Source of the DNA: VMCP01 sp965659745
Lineage (GTDB): Bacteria > Bacteroidota > Bacteroidia > NS11-12g > UBA955
Direction of reading: 5' to 3'
Length of the DNA stretch: 64,000 nt
Assembly (NCBI GenBank): GCA_965659745.1
Contig: CBFHXF010000002.1
Location: 1-64,000, forward strand
Shown piece by piece: positions 27,318-35,278 of this stretch. Below the pieces are notes generated by a model. That model was given only the letters and a program-made list of their open reading frames with translations. It was not told the DNA's origin and did no database searches. Numbering within the stretch: position 1 is the stretch's first letter; each line of letters opens with the position of its first letter. The translations under genes were made by a program, and so were the position numbers.

Positions 27318-28657
27318 TTGTCTTTCTTTTCCGTTTCTTTTTTGGGGGAATCTGTTTTGTTTGTAGTACCCACCTTTATCCGATTATTGTGATAAAAATC
27401 AGGTGGAAACCCACTCAATTGTCGCCAGATCTCATACCATACCGGAACCGTTTTTAGTAACATATAGGCACGCGCTCCCACACCAATCTTGAGTTGTTGG
27501 GGCCATGCTTTTTTGTCGGCCGACATCTTCACCAAGACCCGGTAATTTCCATTAGGTTGCAACGCATTATCTACGGCGTAAATTTCCCCCGGAAAAGTAC
27601 CATAAGAAAGTTGCGGCCATCCGGAGAATACCATAGTGGGCCACCCATCAAACACGAACTGCGCTGGGGCGCCGATTTCGATTAACGGCATGTCTACGGG
27701 CTTTACAAAAAGTTCTACGGCCAAGTTTATTTCCGACGGAACAATGGTGCAGAGTGCTTGTCCTTCGCTTACCGCAATGCCCACTCCATTGGAAAGGGTT
27801 TGGGAAACAAGTCCATTCTGTGGGGCTTTTACCACATAAAATCCGTTTCGAATTTGATAATTCGAATATTGATTACGCAATTTAGAAACTTCCGTTTCGG
27901 TATCCATTTGGGCCGAAATGGCACTATATCGCTCGCTTTCGGCTTTGGCTAATTTTTCGCCATATTCGGCATCGATATTTTGAAGCTCTATTCTTGCATT
28001 TTCAATAGCATTGGTGGCCATATTCAATTTGGCCTCTTGTATCATTTTTTTAGCAAGGGCTTCCTGGTATTTTACCCTTCTGTTTTCAACGTCGAGAGGA
28101 CTTTTAATTTCTTTGATACTCAGAAGACTATCTCGCACTAACTGTTGTTGGGCAATTTTCAAATTGATGTTGGCTGCTTGAGTTTCTGCGAACTCCGAAT
28201 TGTATTTTAATTTTTCTTGTTGAAGCTTTACCTTGGCTTTTTGTATGGCAAAATCGCGATTGGCTTCAAGTTGCGTTATTTGTTGATTTATAGCATTAAC
28301 TTTTGCTGAATAGCTCAAGATTGAATTTTCTTTGGCTTTTATCTGGGTAGAAGTTTGTCCGATAAGGTCAGGATCCAAATATTCGCTTTTTATTTCTGTT
28401 AAAACTGCGATAGTATCTCCTTCTTCAACCCAATCGCCATCCTTAACATACCATTTCAATATTTGTCCAGATATGACCGTTTGAATAGATTGCGGACGTT
28501 CACTAGGCCGAAGAGTCGTTACCACTCCAGTCGTTTGAATGTTTTGCGTCCAAGGTAAAAATAAGAAAATGATGGTTATGACAGAACTGACCAATATCAA
28601 CTGTCGCATGTTCTTGGCTACCCAAGGACTGTCTTTAAAATGTTCTTTATTGATCAT
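27314..28657 (-). CDS. HlyD-family periplasmic adaptor protein
   Basis: 447 residues. One transmembrane segment lies near residues 19-37. A lipoyl-like half-motif (G-Q-I-L-K-W-Y-V-K-D-G-D-W-V-E-E-G-D) follows near residues 70-90. A long coiled coil covers about 120-270 (Q-I-T-Q-L-E-A-N-R and K-L-A-K-A-E-S-E-R). The second half-motif and the beta-barrel domain with P-Q-N-G-L-V come next, and a Lys/Glu-rich tail closes the protein. Such adaptors bridge an inner-membrane exporter to TolC. It overlaps the ABC gene by 11 nt and tolC by 4 nt. Confidence 0.9.
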   Translation of the reverse strand: MINKEHFKDSPWVAKNMRQLILVSSVITIIFLFLPWTQNIQTTGVVTTLRPSERPQSIQTVISGQILKWYVKDGDWVEEGDTIAVLTEIKSEYLDPDLIGQTSTQIKAKENSILSYSAKVNAINQQITQLEANRDFAIQKAKVKLQQEKLKYNSEFAETQAANINLKIAQQQLVRDSLLSIKEIKSPLDVENRRVKYQEALAKKMIQEAKLNMATNAIENARIELQNIDAEYGEKLAKAESERYSAISAQMDTETEVSKLRNQYSNYQIRNGFYVVKAPQNGLVSQTLSNGVGIAVSEGQALCTIVPSEINLAVELFVKPVDMPLIEIGAPAQFVFDGWPTMVFSGWPQLSYGTFPGEIYAVDNALQPNGNYRVLVKMSADKKAWPQQLKIGVGARAYMLLKTVPVWYEIWRQLSGFPPDFYHNNRIKVGTTNKTDSPKKETEKKDK

Positions 28658-29612
28658 CGGTTTCCGCTTGAATTACATTTAGTTTTTCCATAGAAATTCC
28701 ACAATCGTATAGGTTTTCTACCGTTAAAATGAGTTTTTCAACGGCGTCTAACAAGGTAATAATAAGGATTTCAGCCGCCAAAAACTGACCTAGGCTTATG
28801 CTCTGCTCTACCAAAAGGTAGCTTCCAATTATCAATAAGAAAGCCGTAAAAATAACCTTTGTAATCACCCCTAGCCAAGCCTGACGGTATACGACTCCGA
28901 AGTGTTTAGTTCTGCCCTCCGAGTATTCATTCAAACGAAAATCTAACATAGGAAGTTCGTCTTCATTTTTATTTAACCAAAGATTTCGAAGAGATAGGGC
29001 CGTTTTAAATTTGAAATTAGACTCATAGCGCGCCGTATCGAATCCACGCTTCCAAGTAAGTCTCAAAATCCAATACAGTACAAAAACCATGACAATACCA
29101 AAAGCAATAAACAACGGATGGTAAATCGCCAATAAAAGTAATCCAAATATGGCCTGAAGCAGTTTTCCTGTAAAATCTACGAGTAACTTTGACAGACTTT
29201 TTTGTAAGGTTACGATATCAAGGAAGTAGGTAGTGCGTGTCTCCCATAGCTCTGTCATTTTTTCGCCTTTTTCTTTCAATTCCAATATTCTATCTTTAAA
29301 CCGAAGGCTAAAATGTAGGAAAAGTTTGCGTTGTATGGATTCTGTTATACTTATTTGAGCCAATCGGGTAACCCCAGAAAGCAGGACGGCTAGGGTTATC
29401 AAAACCGATAGAAAGAACCAACTCGTATTAAGTCTGCCTGCCATTACATAACCAATGATAGTTTGTATGCCTAGTGGCAGAGCAAGGCTTATTATACCGG
29501 AAAATATGGCATAGATATATAAGTATTTTATGTTTCGACTCTCGATTTTTATCACTTCGAAGATCAGCGATAGGGGAGTCTTGTTAGGTATTTGATTTTG
29601 TCTAAATGGCAT
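28647..29612 (-). CDS. ABC exporter transmembrane domain without nucleotide-binding domain
   Basis: 321 residues carrying an ABC type-1 exporter membrane domain with roughly six hydrophobic helices (for example L-Y-I-Y-A-I-F-S-G-I-I-S and W-F-F-L-S-V-L-I-T-L-A-V-L-L). The arrangement resembles the membrane half of HlyB/PrtD-like secretion ABC proteins. No Walker A, signature C-loop or Walker B sequence follows: the frame stops after a short acidic tail and the HlyD gene starts within its last 11 nt, so no room remains for an ATPase. It could work with an ATPase encoded elsewhere or have another role. A promoter core lies 22 nt upstream of the ATG. Confidence 0.82.
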   Translation of the reverse strand: MPFRQNQIPNKTPLSLIFEVIKIESRNIKYLYIYAIFSGIISLALPLGIQTIIGYVMAGRLNTSWFFLSVLITLAVLLSGVTRLAQISITESIQRKLFLHFSLRFKDRILELKEKGEKMTELWETRTTYFLDIVTLQKSLSKLLVDFTGKLLQAIFGLLLLAIYHPLFIAFGIVMVFVLYWILRLTWKRGFDTARYESNFKFKTALSLRNLWLNKNEDELPMLDFRLNEYSEGRTKHFGVVYRQAWLGVITKVIFTAFLLIIGSYLLVEQSISLGQFLAAEILIITLLDAVEKLILTVENLYDCGISMEKLNVIQAETDDQ

Positions 29613-29634
29613 CCTCTCGGAAATTTGATTTCCG

Positions 29635-29642
29635 CAAAAATA
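29635..29642 (-). promoter_or_regulatory. Promoter -7 core for the ABC-HlyD-TolC operon
   Basis: Minus strand reads TATTTTTG, a perfect TAnnTTTG core, 22 nt before the ATG at 29612. A 7-bp inverted repeat (29618-29624 with 29628-29634) lies between core and start codon and could be an operator or leader hairpin. Confidence 0.55.
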
Positions 29643-29654
29643 AGAGTTAATGCA

Positions 29655-31064
29655 TTACTTTCCTCTACCCTGAATCATGGTCAATACGGTATTGAACATG
29701 ATTTTGATATCGAGGGCAAGCGACATATTTTCCAAATAAAATACGTCGTACTTCATACGCTCAATCATTTCTTCTACACTTTCAGCGTATCCATATTTTA
29801 TCTGCCCCCAGCTAGTGATGCCTGGTTTAACTCGATGTAATCGTTTGTAAAGCGGTGCTCTATCAACAATTTGGGCAATAAAAAATTGGCGTTCGGGTCG
29901 TGGTCCAACCAAACTCATTTGGCCAAGTAACACATTGAAAAATTGAGGCAATTCATCCAATCTTGATTTTCTAAGTATAATGCCCACACGCGTTCTGCGG
30001 TCATCTTTTTCACTACTCAACTTAGGTCCGGAAGCCTCTGCATCGACGAACATACTTCTAAATTTGATGATTTTAAAGGGTAAGCCCTTGTACCCGATTC
30101 GTTCCTGTGTAAAAAATATGGGTCCTTGAGAATCCAAACGAATGAATAGTGCGATTATCGCAAATATCGGCAAACAACAAAATAGAGCAAACATTGATAA
30201 TACAATATCCATACCGCGTTTTACGAATTTTTGCCAGTAGGGCATCACTTCGAAATCAACTTCTGCGAGTTTTGCCCCCAAAATATTATTCATTTTAACC
30301 ATGCCCATTACCATGCTATACTCACTTGGTAACATTTTTACATGGATGTCTTCATTTTGGATAGTATCCATAATTTGGGGAACAAATGACGATTCCTGTT
30401 CTTCGTTTGCTATAATAATGTCTTCAATACTGTATTCATTGATTAAATGATGCAGCTCATTCCATTTTCCAAGTATTCTGTGCTCAGAGAGCGCTGCTTG
30501 TGGGGTAATTTCCACTAATCCTACAATATCAAAGCCTTCAAATACTTTTGGGTCTTTTAGTTCATTTAACAGTTGTGAGGCGGTTTCCCCGGTGCCAATT
30601 ACAAGCGTTTTATAACCCCATTCTCTTTTTCTAAACTTCTGAATTGTGTATGTGGCATTGAGCATTCGAAGAATTAAAGTTGCGCTAAAATGGAAGCTGA
30701 AAAGTACGCCTAAAGAGGTGTAATAATCTTGGTAATTGGATACACTGTCGTCTAATATGAATAGAAAAAACAAGATCAATACCCCTATTATGGAAGTAAA
30801 TAAGGTATTTTCAAGTTCTTTTAATCGCGACCTTCTAAGGATATACTGATAATGTCCGGTTAAGGAGTAGATAAAAATCCAAAATAAGGGTATAAAGACC
30901 AATCCTAAATAGAGTTTAATATCTTGATTTATAGGTATTTGATATCCATGTTTGACAGCTTCAATCACATTTTTTCGATATACAAAGAGGGCAAACCAAC
31001 TGATAAAAGCAGCGGTAAAATCGCCTAAGATGTGAAAGAATAAGCGCAGAGAAGCTTTAGACAT
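29655..31064 (-). CDS. Exopolysaccharide-initiating sugar-phosphate transferase (WcaJ/polyprenyl glycosylphosphotransferase)
   Basis: 469 residues. Several N-terminal transmembrane segments and a CoA-binding-like Rossmann domain (L-V-I-G-T-G-E-T-A-S-Q near residue 152) are followed by the C-terminal bacterial sugar transferase domain: K-R-G-M-D-I-V-L-S, F-K-I-I-K-F-R-S-M, L-D-E-L-P-Q-F-F-N-V-L, S-L-V-G-P-R-P-E-R and V-K-P-G-I-T-S-W-G-Q. The family moves a hexose-1-phosphate onto undecaprenyl phosphate at the inner membrane, the first step of capsule or exopolysaccharide synthesis. It overlaps the upstream lipoprotein gene by 1 nt. Other polysaccharide genes are not clustered here. Confidence 0.93.
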   Translation of the reverse strand: MSKASLRLFFHILGDFTAAFISWFALFVYRKNVIEAVKHGYQIPINQDIKLYLGLVFIPLFWIFIYSLTGHYQYILRRSRLKELENTLFTSIIGVLILFFLFILDDSVSNYQDYYTSLGVLFSFHFSATLILRMLNATYTIQKFRKREWGYKTLVIGTGETASQLLNELKDPKVFEGFDIVGLVEITPQAALSEHRILGKWNELHHLINEYSIEDIIIANEEQESSFVPQIMDTIQNEDIHVKMLPSEYSMVMGMVKMNNILGAKLAEVDFEVMPYWQKFVKRGMDIVLSMFALFCCLPIFAIIALFIRLDSQGPIFFTQERIGYKGLPFKIIKFRSMFVDAEASGPKLSSEKDDRRTRVGIILRKSRLDELPQFFNVLLGQMSLVGPRPERQFFIAQIVDRAPLYKRLHRVKPGITSWGQIKYGYAESVEEMIERMKYDVFYLENMSLALDIKIMFNTVLTMIQGRGK

Positions 31065-31960
31065 TACTTTAAATAACTTAAACGTATGTTATCAATTAAA
31101 AATTCTGTAGAACCCTCAAAATCTTGAGGTTTGTCTAAGCTAAAAAATATTTCGTATTGGGTATTGTCCGGTTGCCCTTGAATTTCATAGATCAGGTTAA
31201 TATAAAATCGTTTCCATTCATTATTTGTGGCATTTACGGTAACGTACGGAATATATTCAATTTGGGTAGTACTAAATCTTCTTACAGCCACTAGCACCGG
31301 CAAAGCTGTATTTATATCGAATTCCAAAATCGCATCTCTGCCGTCTGCCGGTAAGCTTGTTATTCTACTGAAATAAGCAAAATCCATACTTCGAAATGTA
31401 TCTACATCGGCAAAGCGACTCACGTGTACGAGTGAAGGGGAGGTGAAAACATTGTTGAGATTAAAGGGTCGCAATTCGATTTTAGTGTAATCTAATGAAT
31501 CTTTCCTAACAGGCACAAATGTAGCACTGCTATCTTCAAAGTCTTCTTGCCAAACGATTTCGACGTTATTTCTGTACGTGAATTTAGGTTGCCAACGAGT
31601 TGTTTTTTCTCTTTCTACGGTAAGCGTATCTTTGAGGATGTTTAAGCTCCTAAAGGGTACTAGAGTCTGCGAATTTCCGTTTATTTTCACAAAGGCAGTA
31701 GCTTGGATTTCTACCTTACCAGATGCGTCTATTGGGAATTTACATGGTATAGGGAAGGTTCCAACCGTTTGATTGTTCACATAAACCTGTATCGCTTTTA
31801 TGTCGTGAATATTATTGCCATTAATCGAAGATGCGTCGATATCAATTTTTGAGATTTCAATATAAGAGGGAATAAAGGATTTCTCCACTTTACAAGCATT
31901 GAAAGCTGTAATAGATAGTAATCCGATCCAATAAGCCAATAAAGGGACGCGCTTCGGCAT
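31064..31960 (-). CDS. Probable lipoprotein of unknown function upstream of the sugar-phosphate transferase
   Basis: 298 residues. The signal peptide ends in A-F-N-A-C, a plausible lipobox with Cys23. The mature part is beta-strand rich, with P-I-P-C-K-F-P-I-D and a C-terminal F-L-I-D-N-I-R-L-S-Y that resembles the last strand of jelly-roll carbohydrate-binding modules. I do not recognise a named family. Its TAA stop overlaps the ATG of the sugar-phosphate transferase (TAATG), so the two are translationally coupled and a role in surface polysaccharide biology is plausible. A promoter core 4 nt before the ATG predicts a leaderless message. Confidence 0.78.
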   Translation of the reverse strand: MPKRVPLLAYWIGLLSITAFNACKVEKSFIPSYIEISKIDIDASSINGNNIHDIKAIQVYVNNQTVGTFPIPCKFPIDASGKVEIQATAFVKINGNSQTLVPFRSLNILKDTLTVEREKTTRWQPKFTYRNNVEIVWQEDFEDSSATFVPVRKDSLDYTKIELRPFNLNNVFTSPSLVHVSRFADVDTFRSMDFAYFSRITSLPADGRDAILEFDINTALPVLVAVRRFSTTQIEYIPYVTVNATNNEWKRFYINLIYEIQGQPDNTQYEIFFSLDKPQDFEGSTEFLIDNIRLSYLK

Positions 31961-31964
31961 TCCG

Positions 31965-31972
31965 CAAAAGTA
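31965..31972 (-). promoter_or_regulatory. Promoter -7 core for the lipoprotein/sugar-phosphate transferase operon (leaderless)
   Basis: Minus strand reads TACTTTTG, then CGGA, then ATG: 4 nt between core and start codon. Confidence 0.6.
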
Positions 31973-31998
31973 CGTATTCTAGTTTAATTTGGTGGTAA

Positions 31999-32967
31999 TT
32001 ATAATGCTTGATAGCGGCGCTTTACTTTTTCACATACCACCTCTATCATATCGGCTACGTCTAAAAGATGGTTTAAATTTGAGGATGGCAATTGCTGTTT
32101 ATCTATGTTGTCTATAAAACTTTGTAAATCTAATTTTCGCGCGTTGTATGGCGATATATGCCGCTCTAAAGTAATACGGTTTTCTGTATTGGGTGATTGT
32201 TCTGGATAAAAATCCATTTCTAGGGATAGCTGATCGCTTGAAAGTGACATTCGCGATTCGCTCAATTGATTTTCTGCAAGGTCTATCTCTAACATATTCT
32301 CTTTTTGATAAACGAGAATTCTATGGGTGTTTTTATTAATGGCGCGACCCACTGAAACATGACATATAGCATCGTTGTGAAATTCAATATGTATGTTGAG
32401 TAAATCGGGATCTTCTCCAAACAAGAACATCGGCCTCGCAGAAATGCTTCGAATAGGCGACTTCATGATGCGTTGCATCAAATCAAACTCTTCAGACAGA
32501 TTTTCAAAAATCCAATTATCAAATTGCCCTTTTTTGGGTACAGGACCATGTTTTTCAACGCGAATAAATCGGGGTTTATTGATAAGTTGCAGTGCCGAAC
32601 TGATAATCGGGAGCCCGAATAGGGTATTGCCGAATTGAAAAACGGTGCGACTTTCAATTCGTAACTTTTCAATTTCTTCAATCTCACCGCTCGACCATCC
32701 GCGAAAACCATCTACGAAAACGTGTTTTCCAAACCGGATCATCTGTCTAATAATTTCAAAATCTAGCGTATTGACGTCTTTGCAAACGATAAAGGCATCT
32801 CCTTTTTGAATCAATTCCATCATTTGAAAGAAATCATCAAACATATTTTGATTTCCGGAATCGTCAGGATCGATATATCCGACGATACTAACTCCTTTGA
32901 AACGAGCAAGTTCGTTGGTGTATTCTTGCGTAGAGAGGGAAGAACCCAAAAGGATTACCTTTTTCAT
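31999..32967 (-). CDS. Gfo/Idh/MocA-like protein, probably catalytically inactive
   Basis: 322 residues from the ATG at 32967; a longer frame to 33096 crosses the divergent pcm start region and is not supported. It has a Rossmann-like start (K-K-V-I-L-L-G-S-S-L-S-T) and the family segment G-K-H-V-F-V followed by D-G-F where the family has E-K-P, so the catalytic lysine is missing. Later segments (F-Q-F-G-N, F-I-R-V-E-K-H-G-P) align with the family. The dinucleotide-binding G-x-G-x-x-G is also degenerate. It may be a regulatory or structural relative of the oxidoreductases. Fold call moderately secure; function unknown. Confidence 0.75.
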   Translation of the reverse strand: MKKVILLGSSLSTQEYTNELARFKGVSIVGYIDPDDSGNQNMFDDFFQMMELIQKGDAFIVCKDVNTLDFEIIRQMIRFGKHVFVDGFRGWSSGEIEEIEKLRIESRTVFQFGNTLFGLPIISSALQLINKPRFIRVEKHGPVPKKGQFDNWIFENLSEEFDLMQRIMKSPIRSISARPMFLFGEDPDLLNIHIEFHNDAICHVSVGRAINKNTHRILVYQKENMLEIDLAENQLSESRMSLSSDQLSLEMDFYPEQSPNTENRITLERHISPYNARKLDLQSFIDNIDKQQLPSSNLNHLLDVADMIEVVCEKVKRRYQAL

Positions 32968-32981
32968 TAATGCAATTGTTC

Positions 32982-32989
32982 TAACTTTG
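32982..32989 (+). promoter_or_regulatory. Promoter -7 core for pcm
   Basis: TAACTTTG, a perfect TAnnTTTG core in the divergent intergenic region, 71 nt before the pcm ATG. Confidence 0.5.
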
Positions 32990-33060
32990 TGAGAAGCAAA
33001 AATGCTGAAAGTAACGATTAATGAAAAAACCGATTTCACACACATTGTGAAGAATGCAAT

Positions 33061-33711
33061 ATGATAGACACCGCTGTACATCAAGGTCGTAGACATAAGT
33101 TAGTTAGGGAGTTAGCTTCGAAAGGTATTGAAAATAGTGCCGTTTTATCTGCCATGGTGAAAGTGCCCCGTCATTTCTTTTTCCCAAAAGACTTCGAGCA
33201 ATATGCATACCGAGATGCCGCTTTTCCTATTGGCCATGATCAAACTATTTCTCAACCTTTTACCGTGGCGTACCAATCGCAACTTATTGATATACAAAAA
33301 GGAGAGAGAGTTTTAGAAATTGGTACTGGCAGTGGATATCAGGCCGCCGTATTATTGGAAATGGGGGTTGAATTGTATAGTATTGAATACATAAAGCCAC
33401 TTTTGCAAAAAGCGGCTGAATTACTTAAGAAATACAAAGGGAATGTGCATCTTATCCATGGAGACGGTAGTAAAGGGGTTCCAAAATACGCCCCCTATGA
33501 TGCTATTATAGTCACCGCAGGTGCCCCTACCATTCAAAATGAATTGCTTAAACAACTAAAAATCGGCGGGAAATTGGTAATTCCCGTAGGTGATGAAAAA
33601 GAAAAACAACGCATGCATCGCCTAACACGTATGTCTGAAAATAAATTTCACAGAGAAGTGCTTGGCGATTTTAAATTTGTGCCCTTAGTAGGAGATGGCG
33701 GCTGGAAATAA
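33061..33711 (+). CDS. pcm: Protein-L-isoaspartate O-methyltransferase
   Basis: 216 residues, normal length. The PIMT-specific stretch V-P-R-H-F-F near residue 35 and Q-T-I-S-Q-P near 61 are followed by SAM-binding motif I, V-L-E-I-G-T-G-S-G-Y-Q (84-94). Motif II is D-A-I-I-V-T-A-G-A-P and motif III G-G-K-L-V-I-P-V-G. It methylates isoaspartyl residues in damaged proteins for repair in the cytoplasm. Its stop abuts the stop of the convergent peptidase gene with no space for a separate terminator. Confidence 0.95.
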   Translation: MIDTAVHQGRRHKLVRELASKGIENSAVLSAMVKVPRHFFFPKDFEQYAYRDAAFPIGHDQTISQPFTVAYQSQLIDIQKGERVLEIGTGSGYQAAVLLEMGVELYSIEYIKPLLQKAAELLKKYKGNVHLIHGDGSKGVPKYAPYDAIIVTAGAPTIQNELLKQLKIGGKLVIPVGDEKEKQRMHRLTRMSENKFHREVLGDFKFVPLVGDGGWK

Positions 33712-34989
33712 TTAGTTCATGGCCGCTTCGATTTCCGCTGTTTCAATTGGGAAATCCGCCATCAAATCAACTATTTCACCGTTGTGTAACCAAACATCGT
33801 TTTCAATGCGAACCCCAATACCCTCTTCAGGAATGTATATTCCAGGCTCGATGGTCAATACCGAATCTTCGGGAATCGGCTCAAATCGATGCATGACGTC
33901 ATGTACATCCAATCCTAAATGATGGCTGGTACCATGCATGAAATATTTCAAATAGCTTTTAGGATTATTTTTAATGTCTGCAGCTGAGAATAAGCCAAGT
34001 TGTACGAGTTTTTCATTGGTAAACGAGCACACTTGAGTATGGTAATCGGGCAATAACTGTCCGGGTTTTAAAATTGATTTAGCATAATTATGAACGTCTA
34101 AAACGGCATCGTATACCTCTTTTTGTCTGGGGGAAAATTTACCATTTACAGGAATGCAACGGGTACAATCGCCATTGTAATTGGCGTATTCGGCCCCGAA
34201 ATCGAGCAAAAGTAAATCGCCGTCATTGCAACGTTTATTATTTTCAATATAATGCAGAACACAAGCCGAAGAACCACTAGCAATGATAGGATCAAAGGCA
34301 AATCCTTTACTGCGATTGCGAATGAACTCATGAATGATTTCTGCCTCTAATTCAAACTCCATAATACCGGGTTTCATGAATTTTAATGCCCGCATTAAAC
34401 CTTTGTGGGTTATAGAAATAGCCTCTTTTAATAAATTAATTTCCAACTCAGATTTACGCATGCGCAAACGAGAAATCACAGGTGCAATTCTTTTAAAATT
34501 ATGCGCGGGATATCGTGATTTTAGTTCATTTGTTAGCCAAAGGTTGGAGTAGGGAACAGAGCTCGTAAATCTATCATTTTCATTGAGATTTACCCAGATA
34601 GTTTCCGCCATTAACATGACGGCATGAATGGTTTGCCAAAATTCATGATACCAAAAAACAGATTGTACTCCCGAGGTTTCAAATACCTCATTTGGATTCA
34701 ATCTAGCCCCATCCCAAACGGCTATTTTTTCATTGGTTTCTTTAACGAAGATAAATTCACGGAATTGCGGATTCGGACAATCAGGGAAAAGCACGAGTAT
34801 GGTGTCTTCTTGGTCTACTCCGCTCAAATAAAATAAATCGCTTTGCTGTCTAAAACTGAAAAAGGCATCTCCGTTACGGGGCGTTTCCCAATTACTGTGA
34901 AACAGAGCCATTCCCCCGCTGGGTATTTCTTGACTTAATTTTTTACGATTTTGAATGAAAAGTTCTTTGGGGATGCTGTTATATTTCAT
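33712..34989 (-). CDS. pepP: Xaa-Pro aminopeptidase (M24B family)
   Basis: 425 residues. The N-terminal creatinase-like domain has F-R-Q-Q-S-D-L-F-Y-L-S-G. The C-terminal pita-bread metallopeptidase domain shows the expected dinuclear metal ligands: D-F-G-A-E-Y with a later N-G-D-C-T-R, G-T-S-H-H-L-G-L-D-V-H-D, T-I-E-P-G-I-Y, and a final R-I-E-N-D. It removes N-terminal residues preceding proline in the cytoplasm. The start is set by an ATG with a promoter core about 22 nt upstream. Confidence 0.93.
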   Translation of the reverse strand: MKYNSIPKELFIQNRKKLSQEIPSGGMALFHSNWETPRNGDAFFSFRQQSDLFYLSGVDQEDTILVLFPDCPNPQFREFIFVKETNEKIAVWDGARLNPNEVFETSGVQSVFWYHEFWQTIHAVMLMAETIWVNLNENDRFTSSVPYSNLWLTNELKSRYPAHNFKRIAPVISRLRMRKSELEINLLKEAISITHKGLMRALKFMKPGIMEFELEAEIIHEFIRNRSKGFAFDPIIASGSSACVLHYIENNKRCNDGDLLLLDFGAEYANYNGDCTRCIPVNGKFSPRQKEVYDAVLDVHNYAKSILKPGQLLPDYHTQVCSFTNEKLVQLGLFSAADIKNNPKSYLKYFMHGTSHHLGLDVHDVMHRFEPIPEDSVLTIEPGIYIPEEGIGVRIENDVWLHNGEIVDLMADFPIETAEIEAAMN

Positions 34990-35011
34990 TGTTATGTCAG
35001 TTTTTCTTACA

Positions 35012-35019
35012 CAAAAATA
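35012..35019 (-). promoter_or_regulatory. Promoter -7 core for pepP
   Basis: Minus strand reads TATTTTTG, a perfect TAnnTTTG core, 22 nt before the pepP ATG. The stretch 35020-35192 beyond it shows nothing recognisable. Confidence 0.55.
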
Positions 35020-35192
35020 AGCAACTAATGTCGAATTAATCCGAATTTAAACGTTTATATGAGTTGTTTTTGTGATAATATTCGTTTTAAGTAATTGATA
35101 TATATTGTTTTAATTTGATTGACGAGAGCTTTTTCATATTGAGGTTTATTCAAAGGTCTATGGAATAAATCAGTGCTAATTCGGGGGGGCAA

Positions 35193-35224
35193 TTTGTGCA
35201 ATACTTATCAAAATCTTAAATTTG
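35193..35224 (+). promoter_or_regulatory. Promoter for the giant type B secreted protein (-33 and -7)
   Basis: TTTG at 35193-35196 and TAAATTTG at 35217-35224 with 20 nt between: both Bacteroidota elements match. Start of transcription is predicted near 35228, which rules out the TTG frame start at 35222 and supports the ATG at 35279. Confidence 0.7.
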
Positions 35225-35230
35225 AGGCAA

Positions 35231-35250
35231 CACGAAAATTGTTTTTCGTG
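35231..35250 (+). promoter_or_regulatory. 5' leader hairpin ahead of the giant secreted protein
   Basis: CACGAAAA (35231-35238) and TTTTCGTG (35243-35250) form a perfect 8-bp inverted repeat around a TTGT loop. It lies right after the predicted transcription start and about 28 nt before the ATG. It could protect the 5' end of the mRNA or be an operator; nothing in the sequence decides. Confidence 0.5.
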
Positions 35251-35278
35251 TCAATGTACTAGAACCAACATAATTAAT

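Noticed and set aside
32968..33096. Upstream extension of the Gfo/Idh/MocA-like frame
   Set aside because: It crosses the divergent intergenic region and the pcm start, and the family N terminus begins at 32967.
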